In this document: positions 32,269-41,471 of the stretch, in pieces
How positions within the stretch are numbered: the first letter of the stretch is position 1
How the letters are laid out: every line of letters begins with the position of its first letter
Assembly (NCBI RefSeq): GCF_002157505.1
Contig: NZ_NFSC01000026.1
Coordinates: 1-64,000 of the forward strand
Origin: Arthrobacter agilis
Lineage (GTDB): Bacteria > Actinomycetota > Actinomycetes > Actinomycetales > Micrococcaceae
Direction of reading: 5' to 3'
Length of the DNA stretch: 64,000 bases
Notes under the pieces: model-generated
Told to the model about the DNA's origin: nothing
Databases searched by the model: none
Seen by the model: the letters and a program-made list of their open reading frames with translations, nothing else
Translations under genes and position numbers: made by a program

Positions 32269-33081
32269 CTACAGTTCGACGCGCTCCGTCTCGATGACTT
32301 CCTTGCGGACCTGTCCGCCCACGACCTCGTCCTGGGTGTGGACGTCGCGGCGGACCCGGACACGCTCGATCGGGACGATGTCCATCTCGACGCGGGGCTT
32401 CTCCTCGTAGAGGACCACCTCGACGCTGTCCCCGTTGAAGGCGGTCTCCACCGCCGAGTACAGCCGCTCGCGCTCGGCGTCCGTGTAGGATCCCTTGCCG
32501 TCGTCGTAGAACGGCGTGCCGTCCTTGACCGGAACCCGCTCGACGACGAGTTCCTCGCGCCGGATCTGCACGGTCATGGTGACGTCCTCGGTGACCACGC
32601 GCTTGACGAGGCGGACGCGCTCCGTCTCCCGGATCTCCGTGCTCACCCGCAACTGCTCCTCGGACCGCGTCATCGCGTAGTCGCCCTCGGGACGGGATGT
32701 CTGCGGGCGGATCGGGGCTGCATCGGAGGTGCGTGCGTTGGTCACGACGTCGTCGTCCTTCGGTGCCATGAGCCCGTAGTAGCGGAGCAGGTGCTGCTCC
32801 TCCTCGGGGCTGAGGTGCCCGTCCTGGGACATCTTCGGGGAGTCGTAGACCTTGGCGTGGGTGTAGGGCAGACGGACGTCGTGTCCGTCGAGGGTGGCGC
32901 CGTTCAGCGGGGCGAAGGATTCGGGATTCCCGATCTTGTGCGTAGCGACGGTGACCCAGCTGGGCTCACCCGTAGCGTCGTCGACGTAGAGCTGGCCCAT
33001 GGGACCCAGCACTGCTCCGTCCTCGCTCAGCACATTGGCGCCGGCGTTCATCGAGTTCTTCATCTGTTCGAGCGAGATCAT
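32269..33081 (-). CDS. PRC-barrel and DUF2382 (YsnF/AvaK) stress protein
   Basis: The 270-residue protein has an N-terminal PRC-barrel-like region (about 1-100, GPMGQLYVDDATGEPSWV and LPYTHAKVYDSPK). A DUF2382 domain follows (about 140-270), made of charged beta-strand repeats rich in Val/Glu/Arg (REELVVERVPV, RVRVRRDV). Such proteins are associated with general stress in Actinobacteria and Firmicutes; the biochemical role is unknown. A palindromic motif lies 56 bp upstream. Confidence 0.9.
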   Translation of the reverse strand: MISLEQMKNSMNAGANVLSEDGAVLGPMGQLYVDDATGEPSWVTVATHKIGNPESFAPLNGATLDGHDVRLPYTHAKVYDSPKMSQDGHLSPEEEQHLLRYYGLMAPKDDDVVTNARTSDAAPIRPQTSRPEGDYAMTRSEEQLRVSTEIRETERVRLVKRVVTEDVTMTVQIRREELVVERVPVKDGTPFYDDGKGSYTDAERERLYSAVETAFNGDSVEVVLYEEKPRVEMDIVPIERVRVRRDVHTQDEVVGGQVRKEVIETERVEL

Positions 33082-33136
33082 GATGGCCCTTTCGAGGAGG
33101 TTGGCTTCCTTTCACCGTAGGTGCCACCCGAGGGGA

Positions 33137-33154
33137 TAGCAAGCATGCTTACTA
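33137..33154 (-). promoter_or_regulatory. near-palindrome TAGCAAGCATGCTTACTA upstream of the stress gene
   Basis: The 18-bp sequence is a palindrome except for one pair, with a perfect AAGCATGCTT core at 33141-33150. Fourteen of its bases recur with two changes at 46481-46494, before the zinc alcohol dehydrogenase gene, and a ten-base version occurs at 53219-53228 before the GlsB-like gene. It is a candidate site for a shared regulator. Confidence 0.5.
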
Positions 33155-33172
33155 CCGGTGTCGCGAATCCCC

Positions 33173-34099
33173 TCATCCGGTGAGCACCCGGATGATGAGG
33201 AACACCACCGGCAGGTAGAGGACCCCGGCCACCGTCTGCAGGGTGATCGTGGAGGCCATCAGCCTCGAGTCGCCTCCGAGCGCCCGGGCCATGACATAGG
33301 CGGAGGACGCCGTGGGCAGGGACAGGAAGAGGATCACGGTCGCGGCGGGTTCGCCCGTGAGGCCGAACAGCATGCAGCCGGCGATCCCCAGGGCGGGCAT
33401 CACCGCGAACTTGACCCCGGTGGCGATGACCACGGCCCCCAGGTTGTGCCCCATGCTCCGCAGGTCCAGTGCCGCGCCCACGCACAGGAGGCCGAGCGGC
33501 AGCGATGCGCTGCCGAGTGTCCGCAGGAAGTCGGAGATGCCCGGCGGCAATCCCACACCCGTTCCATTCAGGAGGATCCCGATCACGCAGCCGAGAATCA
33601 GCGGGTTGGTGGCGATGGTCCGGATGGTGCCTCGCACCGTCAGCCTCTCCGCCCCGTAGCGGGCGAAGGCGAGCGTGCAGAGAACGTTCACGAGAGGGAC
33701 GAGGATCGTGTTCGCAATGGCGGCGAGCGCGACGCCGTCGGACCCGAACAGCGCCAGGGCGATCGACAGGCCGAGATAGTTGTTGAAACGGATGCTGCCC
33801 TGCAGGACCGAGGTGAAGGCCGGTCCGTCGAGGTCGAGCCAGCGCTGAGCGATCACCAGCCCTGCAGCCGTCAGGATGACGGGTCCCGCGAGGATCGGTG
33901 CCATCAGCGCGATCGGCAGGCCCCCGAGGTCCGCCGTCGCCGTGCCGTGGATGAACAGCGCCGGCAGGAGGATGAAGTAGCAGAGCCGTTCGGCCGGCGG
34001 CCAGAAGGCCGGAACCACGAAGCTGCGGGCGCGGAGGGCATACCCGAGGGCGATCAGGCCGATCACCGGGCCGAGCGCCACGAGGGTCTGGGCGATCAC
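33173..34099 (-). CDS. AEC-family transporter
   Basis: The 308-residue protein has about ten hydrophobic segments in the auxin-efflux-carrier (AEC) fold. Typical segments are RFNNYLGLSIALALFG, NPLILGCVIGILLNGTG and a C-terminal LPTASSAYVMARALGGD. Bacterial members move malate, malonate or similar organic anions. It lies 31 bp behind the alpha/beta hydrolase gene on the same strand, so the two are probably cotranscribed. The hydrolase could release the acid that is transported. Confidence 0.87.
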   Translation of the reverse strand: MIAQTLVALGPVIGLIALGYALRARSFVVPAFWPPAERLCYFILLPALFIHGTATADLGGLPIALMAPILAGPVILTAAGLVIAQRWLDLDGPAFTSVLQGSIRFNNYLGLSIALALFGSDGVALAAIANTILVPLVNVLCTLAFARYGAERLTVRGTIRTIATNPLILGCVIGILLNGTGVGLPPGISDFLRTLGSASLPLGLLCVGAALDLRSMGHNLGAVVIATGVKFAVMPALGIAGCMLFGLTGEPAATVILFLSLPTASSAYVMARALGGDSRLMASTITLQTVAGVLYLPVVFLIIRVLTG

Positions 34100-34130
34100 C
34101 GGGCCGCACCGGCGGGCAGGAGCCGGGAGG

Positions 34131-34772
34131 TCACCAACCCCGCGCCAGGAGCCACTCGGCGGCCAGGCTGCTCCACTGTTCCGCGGCGCCGTTCCCCTCG
34201 GCCAGGCCTAGTCCGTGCTCCCCCTCGGCGAAGACATGCAGGGCGTGCGGGACCGCCTGCGCGGCGAGAGCCTGCCCGAGGAGGTACGTGTGCTCCACGG
34301 GAACGGCCTCGTCCGTGGCGGTGTGCCAGACGAAGAACGGAGGAGCGTCAGCCGAGACCAGGCGGTCCAGGGAGGTTTCCGCGCGGATCTCCCCTCCGGC
34401 GTCGGGCCCGAGCAGTTCGTCCTGCGAGCCGCGATGCGTCGCGAGTTCCATGGACACCACGGGATAGCAGAGGACGGCCGCGTCGACGCGCTCGTCGTCG
34501 GAGGCGCCCGGCGCCAGTGCCGCATGCCCTGCCAGGTGGCCTCCGGCCGAGAAGCCGAGGACGGCCAGCCGTTCGACGCCGGCGGCGCGGACGCGGCGGA
34601 TCTCGGCACGGACGGCGTCGAGCGGCCCGGGATGCCGAGTCTGCACCGGGTAGGAGAAGACGGCGGCGGACAGGCCGAAGGAGCGCAGCCTTTCGGCGAC
34701 GACCTCCCCCTCGTTGTCGGACAGCATGGTGTAGCCGCCTCCGGGCAGGACGATGACATGCGAGGACTCCAT
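34131..34772 (-). CDS. alpha/beta hydrolase (BD-FAE / esterase type)
   Basis: The ATG at 34772, preceded by GGTGG, gives 213 residues; a GTG at 34829 is possible but has no ribosome-binding site. LPGGGY forms the oxyanion hole, GFSAGGHLAG holds the nucleophile Ser, TATDEAVP the Asp and EGEHGLG the His of the triad. There is no signal peptide. It is likely a cytoplasmic small esterase, in one operon with the AEC transporter. Confidence 0.88.
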   Translation of the reverse strand: MESSHVIVLPGGGYTMLSDNEGEVVAERLRSFGLSAAVFSYPVQTRHPGPLDAVRAEIRRVRAAGVERLAVLGFSAGGHLAGHAALAPGASDDERVDAAVLCYPVVSMELATHRGSQDELLGPDAGGEIRAETSLDRLVSADAPPFFVWHTATDEAVPVEHTYLLGQALAAQAVPHALHVFAEGEHGLGLAEGNGAAEQWSSLAAEWLLARGW

Positions 34773-34880
34773 GCCACCACCGTACTGTGGCCCCGGCAGC
34801 CAGGGCGGCAGGAGGAGAAGTGTGGACACGGAGAAGCCCGGACCTGCATGCGAAGGCGAACAGGTGCGCGCCGCTTAAAC

Positions 34881-34913
34881 GAGAACGCCCCCGGCTAAGC
34901 CAGGGGCGTCCTC
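34881..34913 (-). terminator. terminator after the DUF4193 gene
   Basis: ACGCCCC pairs with GGGGCGT around an inner GGC-TAA-GCC hairpin, with flanking GAG/CTC pairs (34881-34913). It lies 15 bp past the stop of the minus-strand DUF4193 gene and beyond the start of the minus-strand hydrolase. Confidence 0.75.
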
Positions 34914-34927
34914 GTACTGAGGGCCTG

Positions 34928-35233
34928 TCAGCCCTCGCACTCGGTGCAGAACTTGTCGCCGTTCTTCTCGCGCGCAAGCTGGCTGCGGTGATGCACCAGG
35001 AAACAGGACATGCAGGTGAACTCGTCCTCCTGCTGCGGGATGACCTGGATCAGGAGTTCCTCGTGCGAGAGGTCGGCCCCGGGGAGGTCGATGCCTTCGG
35101 CGGTTTCGCCGTCCTCGACATCGATCAGCGCGGTCTGCGTGGTCGCGCTGCGCTGTGCCTGGATCGCCTCGAGAGACTCGTTGGCCGGCTGGTCTTCCGG
35201 GCGAACGCGTGGCTCGTCGTAATCGGTTGCCAT
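34928..35233 (-). CDS. DUF4193 protein with zinc-ribbon-like cysteines
   Basis: The 101-residue protein is acidic and contains two CxxC pairs (TCMSC and FCTEC) in its last 30 residues, suggesting a bound zinc. The family is confined to Actinobacteria and widespread there. MATDYDEPR at the N-terminus, LSHEELLIQVIPQQEDEFTC and REKNGDKFC are its hallmarks. Its function is not established. It has its own promoter region and terminator. High conservation suggests a housekeeping role. Confidence 0.9.
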   Translation of the reverse strand: MATDYDEPRVRPEDQPANESLEAIQAQRSATTQTALIDVEDGETAEGIDLPGADLSHEELLIQVIPQQEDEFTCMSCFLVHHRSQLAREKNGDKFCTECEG

Positions 35234-35451
35234 GGGGGTAGATCTCCTTCTGTGGGCGGGTATGACGCCCAGATGCCACTCTCAACCTCGGCAGAGGCGG
35301 AAGTATTCCATATAACGGGTGCAATATACCCGCTTCGGGTGATACTTTTCTCCACGCACCACCAGCACGCCGATTCGCAGCTCTTTGTGACGCGACAGCT
35401 TCCACGTGGTAGGCGCCCGCTCCCTCATCCGCCTCCGGGCGGTAACCGCCC

Positions 35452-36687
35452 CTACGAGACCCGGGCGGGAACTCTCCGGCCGCTGCGCAGCGCGATCTCC
35501 AGCTCGAAACGCACCTTCGGGTCCTTGAGGTCCTCACCGAACAGCTCGCGCAGCCGCAGCACCCGGTAGCCCACCGTCTGTGCGTGGATGCCGAGCTCGT
35601 CCGCGATCGGCGCGCGCTGGCCCCAGTGCCGCAGCCAGGCGAGCAGTGTCTCCTCGAGCTTCTCGCGCTGGCCGTCCGGCAGCCCGGCCAGCGGCGCGAG
35701 CCTCCGCCGGGCGAGTTCGCCGACGGCCGACGGCTCAGCCGCCAGGACCACCTCGGTCAGGTGCTCGTCGGCCCACACGGGGGGATCGTCGTCGCCCTCA
35801 CGCGACGGCAGCATGGACGCTGCCAGGACCGCCAGCCGGAGCGACTCCGCGACCTGACCGAGCCCGCCTGCCGGCCCGACAGAAGCGCTCCTGCCGGCCA
35901 GGACCCGCTGCAGGTCGGCGCGCGATGCCGGCCCCCGCTCGGGGACCAGGGCGACGGCGTCCGTCTCACGTTCGATGACGATCGCGCCGGGCGCGAGCCG
36001 CTGGCGCAGTCCCTGCGCGCGCTCGAGCGGCAGCGTGACGACGGCGAGCTGGGCCGGCACGGTCCAGTCGGCGAGCGACGCCGCCTGCCGCAGCGCCGTC
36101 TCGTCCGCCTGCCCGAGGAGCAGCAGTTCCAGCAGCTCCGCACGACGGCGGTCGACCGCCCCTGCCCGTTCGGACTGCTCGAAGGCGTAGGCCTCGGCAC
36201 TGACCGCGGAGAGTTCGTCGATGTAGGCCATGATCGATTCCCCGAGGTCCACCACCACTGCAGAGCCCATACCCTCCTCCATGGAGCGGCGCGACATCTC
36301 CCGGAAGGTCACGCGCGCACCCATCCGGTAGGCCCCGAGCAGCGAATCCATGCTGCGTCCCTGCCGGAATTCGCCGCGGCCCAGGCTGGCCACCAGCTGG
36401 CGGCTCTGGTCGGACAGGGCGGGCAGGCTCGTGCCGGGCAACTCGAGGAACCGCTCCAGGGCGACGGCGACCCCGATGCGCAGTGCGTGCCCGAAGCCTC
36501 CTTCGATCGGACGCGCGTACGCCGGCACCAGCTGGGGGACGGTCTGGATGATGGCCTCGACCAGATCACCCGTGAGCGGCCGGAGGCGGTCGCTCACCTC
36601 GGGTGGAAGGGCAAGCCACGGAGGCTCGGGAGGATTTCCTGCTACCTCGTCAGAACCCACCTGGACGGCCCCTATCTGTTGCGACAC
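35452..36687 (-). CDS. PucR/CdaR-type transcriptional regulator
   Basis: The 411-residue protein ends in the PucR-type HTH_30 domain (about 355-400: DELGIHAQTVGYRVLRLRELFGEDLKDP). The middle (about 185-320) resembles a GGDEF-like CdaR sensor domain, and the N-terminal region a RsbRD-type helical domain. It starts at a GTG at 36687, only 71 bp from the divergent oxidoreductase gene, so it probably controls the reductase/desaturase pair and itself. ATACA-N12-TGTAT in the gap (36692-36713) is a weak candidate site. A shorter start cannot be excluded. Confidence 0.88.
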   Translation of the reverse strand: MSQQIGAVQVGSDEVAGNPPEPPWLALPPEVSDRLRPLTGDLVEAIIQTVPQLVPAYARPIEGGFGHALRIGVAVALERFLELPGTSLPALSDQSRQLVASLGRGEFRQGRSMDSLLGAYRMGARVTFREMSRRSMEEGMGSAVVVDLGESIMAYIDELSAVSAEAYAFEQSERAGAVDRRRAELLELLLLGQADETALRQAASLADWTVPAQLAVVTLPLERAQGLRQRLAPGAIVIERETDAVALVPERGPASRADLQRVLAGRSASVGPAGGLGQVAESLRLAVLAASMLPSREGDDDPPVWADEHLTEVVLAAEPSAVGELARRRLAPLAGLPDGQREKLEETLLAWLRHWGQRAPIADELGIHAQTVGYRVLRLRELFGEDLKDPKVRFELEIALRSGRRVPARVS

Positions 36688-36758
36688 GACAATACAACTC
36701 CACCAACTGTATGCGAAGAGCGAAGATTTTTAGCGGCAGAGGCTATATCGTTGGTTCA

Positions 36759-37871
36759 ATGATCCGGTTCACGAAGCTGGCGCGTGTAGCCTCCGCGCTC
36801 ATCACCCCGCTCACGCCGGAAGACTTCCTCGCCCTGTTCAATCCGGTGTACTCCTCCCGCCAGCTCCGCGGCGTCGTCACGCGGGTGGTGCGCGAGACCG
36901 AGGACTCGGCCACGATCCACTTCCGCCCCGGCCACGGCTGGCATGGCCACCAGGCCGGGCAGTGGGCGCGCATCGGCGTCGAACTGGACGGGGTCCGCCA
37001 CTGGCGCTCCTATTCGCTGAGCAACGCCGCCGGGCACGATCCGGCCATCACGGTCAAGGACGCCGGCGCGGTGTCACACGTCCTGGTCCGGGACACGAAG
37101 CCCGGCGATGTCCTGTTCCTCGCGCCACCCCAGGGCGACTTCGTCCTTCCCGAGCACCCGCGGTCCCTGCTCATGCTCACGGCGGGCAGTGGCATCACCC
37201 CGGTCATGTCCATGATCCGCACGCTGGTCCCCCGACGCCCGGACGCCGACGTGGTGCTCATCAACTCGAACAGCACGCCGGAGAAGAGCCTGTTCCGGGA
37301 GGAACTCGACGAGCTCGCAGATCAGTTCCCCAACCTCACGGTCCGCCACTGGTTCACGAGCGCCCGCGGCAGGCTGGAGTTCACGGCCAAGGCCATCGCC
37401 GACCTCTGCCCCGACTGGCGGACCCGCGCCGCCTACGCCTGCGGCCCGGAAGGCTTCCTCAACGCGGCCGAGGAACTCTGGGAGCGCGAGGCCGCCCTCG
37501 AAACCGCCCGCACCGTCCCCAGCATCACTGCCGGAGCGGAGGCGCAGTCCACCAGGACGGGCACCCTCACCATCGAGCGGTTCACCACCGACCTCACCGC
37601 TGGTGCCGGGCACGACGGCGGCCTCGTCACCTTCGAGCAGTCCGACCGCGAGGTACAGGCCGACGGCGACACCCCGCTGCTGGACATCGGCGAGGATGCC
37701 GGCATCCTCATGCCGAGCGGCTGCCGCATGGGCATCTGCCACAGCTGCCTCATCCCGCTGCGCGCCGGCCAGGTCCGGGACCTCCGGACGGGTGAACTGC
37801 ACAACGAACCCGGCCAGCTCATCCAGACCTGCGTCTCGGCCGCCGCCGGACCCGTGAACCTCGACCTTTAA
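36759..37871 (+). CDS. ferredoxin reductase-like oxidoreductase with C-terminal 2Fe-2S domain
   Basis: The ATG at 36759 gives 370 residues. An FAD-binding domain (RSYSLSNAAG) and NAD(P)-binding domain (TAGSGITPVMSM, CGPEGFL) are followed by a plant-type 2Fe-2S domain with CRMGICHSC and a final QTC cysteine. The same pairing with a membrane desaturase is known for mycobacterial Rv3230c, which passes electrons from NADPH to DesA3. The desaturase gene starts 20 bp downstream. No strong ribosome-binding site precedes the ATG. TATATC ten bases upstream may be a -10 box of a near-leaderless transcript. Confidence 0.92.
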   Translation: MIRFTKLARVASALITPLTPEDFLALFNPVYSSRQLRGVVTRVVRETEDSATIHFRPGHGWHGHQAGQWARIGVELDGVRHWRSYSLSNAAGHDPAITVKDAGAVSHVLVRDTKPGDVLFLAPPQGDFVLPEHPRSLLMLTAGSGITPVMSMIRTLVPRRPDADVVLINSNSTPEKSLFREELDELADQFPNLTVRHWFTSARGRLEFTAKAIADLCPDWRTRAAYACGPEGFLNAAEELWEREAALETARTVPSITAGAEAQSTRTGTLTIERFTTDLTAGAGHDGGLVTFEQSDREVQADGDTPLLDIGEDAGILMPSGCRMGICHSCLIPLRAGQVRDLRTGELHNEPGQLIQTCVSAAAGPVNLDL

Positions 37872-37891
37872 CCCCCATCAGAGGAGTCTCC

Positions 37892-39031
37892 ATGACCACC
37901 ACGCTGACCCGCCCGGGCGCCCTTGCGGCGTCGGGCCACCCCCTGGTCCGCCCCGATGCCGCCAAGCACCTGACGGACGAGCAGGTCGAGGAACTCGGCC
38001 GCGAGCTCGACGCAGTGCGTGACGAGATCCTCGCCAAGCGCGGAGCGACCGACGCCGCGTACATCCGCCGCGTCATCAAGGTCCAGCGCAGCCTCGAGTT
38101 CGCAGGCCGCGGCACCCTCCTCTTCAGCAAGTACAAGGCCGCGTGGGTCGCCGGCACTGCCATGCTGAGCGTCGCCAAGATCCTCGAGAACATGGAGATC
38201 GGCCACAACGTGCTCCACGGCCAGTGGGACTGGATGCGTGATCCCGACATCCACTCGACCACCTGGGAGTGGGACTTCGTCACCCCCGCCCGCTCCTGGC
38301 AGCATACGCACAACGACCTGCACCACCGCTGGACCAACGTCATCGGCAAGGACAGGGACGTCGGATACAACCTGCTCCGCATGGACCCCGACCAGCCGTG
38401 GCGCCCCTTCAACCTCGGCAACCCCCTGTACAACGCCATCCTGGCGCCGGTCTTCGAGTGGGGCATCGCCCTGTACGACCTCGAGATCCCCGAGTACAAG
38501 GAGGGCCTGAAGTCCAAGGAGGCCATGAACCGTGACCTCAAGGCCGTCGGCGTGAAGGTCATCAAGCAGTTCTCCAAGGACTACGCAGCCACCCCGGCCG
38601 TGGCCATGCTCACCGGCTCCGGAAAGCAGGCCCTCTACGGGACGCTCGCCGCGAACGCCATCCGCAACTTCTGGGCGCACGCCGTCATTTTCTGCGGCCA
38701 CTTCCCCGAAGGCACGGACACCTTCACGGAGGAAGAGGTCGAGGGCGAGACCCGCGGTGACTGGTACGTCCGCCAGATGATCGGCTCCGCCAACATCTCC
38801 GGATCCAAGTTCATGCACCTGATGACCGGCAACCTGTCCCACCAGATCGAGCACCACTGCTTCCCCGACCTGCCGTCCAACCGGTACGCCGAGGTGGCTG
38901 TCAAGGTCCGCGAGATCTGCTCGCGCTACAACCTGCCCTACACCACCGGGCCCCTGCCCAAGCAGGTCGGCTCCACCTGGGCGAAGATCTTCAAGCTCGC
39001 CCTGCCCAACCGCAAGCCCAAGACCGCGTAA
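37892..39031 (+). CDS. membrane acyl-CoA desaturase (DesA3-like)
   Basis: The 379-residue protein shows the three histidine boxes of the di-iron fatty acid desaturases: HNVLHG, HTHNDLHH and HQIEHH. GAGTCTCC before the ATG is a modest ribosome-binding site. Together with the upstream reductase it should introduce a cis double bond, most likely delta-9, into saturated acyl chains and so adjust membrane fluidity. It is an integral membrane protein. The operon is preceded by the divergent PucR regulator. Confidence 0.93.
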   Translation: MTTTLTRPGALAASGHPLVRPDAAKHLTDEQVEELGRELDAVRDEILAKRGATDAAYIRRVIKVQRSLEFAGRGTLLFSKYKAAWVAGTAMLSVAKILENMEIGHNVLHGQWDWMRDPDIHSTTWEWDFVTPARSWQHTHNDLHHRWTNVIGKDRDVGYNLLRMDPDQPWRPFNLGNPLYNAILAPVFEWGIALYDLEIPEYKEGLKSKEAMNRDLKAVGVKVIKQFSKDYAATPAVAMLTGSGKQALYGTLAANAIRNFWAHAVIFCGHFPEGTDTFTEEEVEGETRGDWYVRQMIGSANISGSKFMHLMTGNLSHQIEHHCFPDLPSNRYAEVAVKVREICSRYNLPYTTGPLPKQVGSTWAKIFKLALPNRKPKTA

Positions 39032-39049
39032 GGCGGGCGCCTTTACTCC

Positions 39050-39110
39050 GCCGAGACGACAGAAATGACCGCCGAAAACGTCTTTCGGCGGTCATTTCTG
39101 TTCTTTCGGC
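39050..39110. terminator. 61-bp palindrome acting as bidirectional terminator (dispersed repeat copy 1)
   Basis: ACAGAAATGACCGCCGAAA (39059-39077) pairs perfectly with the complement at 39083-39101, a 19-bp stem with a 5-nt loop. With three mismatches the pairing extends to 39050 and 39110. TTCTTTC follows on the right. It lies between the convergent desaturase and SRPBCC genes. The left part, CGCCGAGACGACAGAAA (39049-39065), recurs exactly at 41472-41488. Confidence 0.85.
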
Positions 39111-39143
39111 GCCTCACCGGAGGCGCCGGACAGCCCGGGCGGA

Positions 39144-39641
39144 TCAGACCGAGGCGTCCTCCGCGAGGAGCGCGTCGACCTGCCCGAGGGCGAGCCTGAG
39201 GCCCTCCTCCATGCCCATCTCGACCATCTGGTTGAGCTGTTCGAGGGACTCGAACGCGGTCGTCATCGTCATGCGCGTCCGGCCGCCGAGGTCCTCGAGG
39301 GTGACCACGGCGTGTGTCTCGCCCATCTCCGCCACCGGCTCGCCGTTCTCATCGGCGAATCCGTCGTCGAACGTCAGGCGGTGCGGTGCCTCGACGCCGG
39401 TGATGCGCCACCAGCCCCGCGCCTTCTCGCCGTCGGGACCGGTCATGTAGTAGGCCGCCTGCCCGCCCGGCTCGAACTCGAAGGAGTCGAAGGTCGCAGG
39501 CCACGTCGGCGGGCCCCACCACCGTTCGAGCTGCCGCGGATCCTCCCAGATCCGCCAGACGCGTTCCACACCCGCGTCGAACTCCGCGACGAGCCGGAAG
39601 TTGAGCGCCTCGGTGTCCTTCTCCGTACTGATGACCGTCAT
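39144..39641 (-). CDS. SRPBCC (AHSA1-like) protein
   Basis: The 165-residue protein is a START/Bet-v1-like AHSA1 domain (VERVWRIWEDPRQLERWWGPPTWP, GWWRITGVEAPHRLTFDDGF, TTAFESLEQLNQMVEMG). Proteins of this kind bind hydrophobic small molecules or act as Hsp90-activator relatives. It lies 12 bp behind an ArsR-type regulator gene, the usual arrangement in Actinobacteria. The function is undetermined. Confidence 0.9.
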   Translation of the reverse strand: MTVISTEKDTEALNFRLVAEFDAGVERVWRIWEDPRQLERWWGPPTWPATFDSFEFEPGGQAAYYMTGPDGEKARGWWRITGVEAPHRLTFDDGFADENGEPVAEMGETHAVVTLEDLGGRTRMTMTTAFESLEQLNQMVEMGMEEGLRLALGQVDALLAEDASV

Positions 39642-39653
39642 GATGATGCCTCC

Positions 39654-39986
39654 CTAATCCTTCTCCAGAATCTCTTCGATCCGTTCGACCCGCTGCCGCC
39701 AGATCCTTTCGTAGTCGTCGAGCAGGCGGCGGGCCCTTTGCACGCCGTCGACCTGTCCCCGCACGATCTGCTCCCGTCCGCGTTTCTCCTTGGTGACGAG
39801 GAGAGCCCGCTCGAGCACGGCCACGTGCTTCTGTACCGCAGCGAAGCTCATGTCGTACTGCTCGGCCAGGCCGGATACCGAATACTCGGCGACCAGGACG
39901 CGCGCGACGATGTCCCTCCGTGTCGCGTCGGCGAGCGCCTGGAACATGCGGTCCACCTCGTCCTCACTCAACTGATCTACAACCAT
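39654..39986 (-). CDS. ArsR-type winged-helix regulator
   Basis: The 110-residue protein is an ArsR-family HTH (MFQALADATRRDIVARVLVAEYSVSGLAEQYDMSFAAVQKHVAVLERALLV across residues 14-64). No metal-binding cysteines are present, so it is not an arsenic sensor. It is the first gene of the pair with the SRPBCC protein and divergent from the MFS transporter at 40159. It may repress its own operon. Confidence 0.9.
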   Translation of the reverse strand: MVVDQLSEDEVDRMFQALADATRRDIVARVLVAEYSVSGLAEQYDMSFAAVQKHVAVLERALLVTKEKRGREQIVRGQVDGVQRARRLLDDYERIWRQRVERIEEILEKD

Positions 39987-40158
39987 GTGGTTGTACGTTA
40001 CGCCCGGTGAATGCAGGGGTCAAGAGTTTGTTGCTCCGGCGTGGCAGGATGGAGCCACCTATTCCCGCGGGAGCCCCGGCAAGGGCTGAGAGGAAGCTGC
40101 TGCAGCTTCGACCGCCGAACCTGCCCCGGATAATGCCGGCGAAGGAAGCGAGAATGCC

Positions 40159-41454
40159 ATGCCCCATCCCTCCGTGGTCTCCCCGGGCGAGCTGCGAACC
40201 GCCGACGAACGACGGGCGCGCCACGCCGTGCGCGGCGGGATCTTCGGGAACTTCGTCGACCAGTTCGACATCTTCCTTCCGGTCATCGCCCTCGCCCCTG
40301 CGGCGAGCACCCTGCTGGGTCCGGAGAACGTCATCGCGGCCGCGGGGTTCGTCTTCACCGCGACGCTCATCGGCCGTCCCCTCGGTGCTGCAATCTTCGG
40401 CCCCATCGCCGATCGGGTGGGACGCACCGCCGTCACGAAGGTGGCCCTCGCGGGCATCGCCGCAACCACCCTGCTGATCGCCGCCGTTCCCGGTCACGAG
40501 GTCCTGGGCTGGGGGACGGTGGCACTCGTCCTGGCACTGCGATTCCTCGGGGGCGTGTTCCTCGGCGGCGAGTACACCTCAGCCGTCCCGCTGGCCATGG
40601 AGTGGTCAGCACCCCGACGGCGAGGACTCGCCAGCGGGCTGATCATGGCGATGTCCCCCGTCGCCAATGCGACCATCGCGGCCCTGGTGCTCGTGCTGTT
40701 GGCCGTCCTCGATCCGGCGTCCTATGCCGCCTGGGGCTGGCGCGTGCCCTTCGTCGTCGGCGGCATCCTGGCGCTCGTCATGCTCGGGTACTACCGGCGC
40801 CAGGTGGCTGACGCTCCGGTCGCCCGGGTCGCGGTGCCGCGGTCGCCCCTGCGGGATGTCATCGTCGGACCCGACCGTCGGGTGTTCCTGCAGACCTTCA
40901 CCCTGATGACCGGACTCTGGCTGCTGACCTACATGGCCATCCCGACCCTCACGGCCGAACTGACCAGGGCCGGCACCTTCGACGGAAGGGGCGTCACCTT
41001 CGCCCTGCTCTGCGCCACCGCGGTCTCCGCCGTGGCCATGGCGCTGTGCGGTCACCTGTCCACCGTGATCGGACGACGGCGCTTCTTCGTCGGCTTCGGG
41101 GTACTGGCCGCCGCTCTGGCCCCGGTGTGTTTCCTGGCCATTTTCGCGGTGGACGGTCCGGTCGCCGTCGTCGTGCTCTGCGCCGCCCTGCAGGTGGTCA
41201 CCGTTTCGGTGTACGGGCCCGTCGGCGCGTACCTCTCGGAACGTTTCGCCGGCGGCGTCCGCTCCAGCGGCTACGGCCTCGGGTACAGCCTCTCCATCGT
41301 GGTGCCCGCGCTCTACCCCTACTACCTGCCTCCGCTGCAGACCGCTTTCGGCACCTACGGCCCGATCGCCGCCCTGCTGGCCCTCGCAGGCTTGCTGGTG
41401 GCAGCCGGCGGACTATGGGGCCCGGAGACGGACACGCGCACACCCCTCCGCTGA
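40159..41454 (+). CDS. MFS transporter, metabolite:H+ symporter type
   Basis: The 431-residue protein has twelve membrane segments. The loop 2-3 motif GPIADRVGR and FLGGVFLGGEYTSAVPLAMEWSAPRRRGLASG are characteristic of the MHS branch, which takes up organic acids, proline/betaine or shikimate-like compounds. GAAG-type ribosome-binding sequences precede the ATG. It is monocistronic, ending just before the repeat at 41472. The substrate is unknown. Confidence 0.87.
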   Translation: MPHPSVVSPGELRTADERRARHAVRGGIFGNFVDQFDIFLPVIALAPAASTLLGPENVIAAAGFVFTATLIGRPLGAAIFGPIADRVGRTAVTKVALAGIAATTLLIAAVPGHEVLGWGTVALVLALRFLGGVFLGGEYTSAVPLAMEWSAPRRRGLASGLIMAMSPVANATIAALVLVLLAVLDPASYAAWGWRVPFVVGGILALVMLGYYRRQVADAPVARVAVPRSPLRDVIVGPDRRVFLQTFTLMTGLWLLTYMAIPTLTAELTRAGTFDGRGVTFALLCATAVSAVAMALCGHLSTVIGRRRFFVGFGVLAAALAPVCFLAIFAVDGPVAVVVLCAALQVVTVSVYGPVGAYLSERFAGGVRSSGYGLGYSLSIVVPALYPYYLPPLQTAFGTYGPIAALLALAGLLVAAGGLWGPETDTRTPLR

Positions 41455-41471
41455 GGGCACGGCGGCACCAC

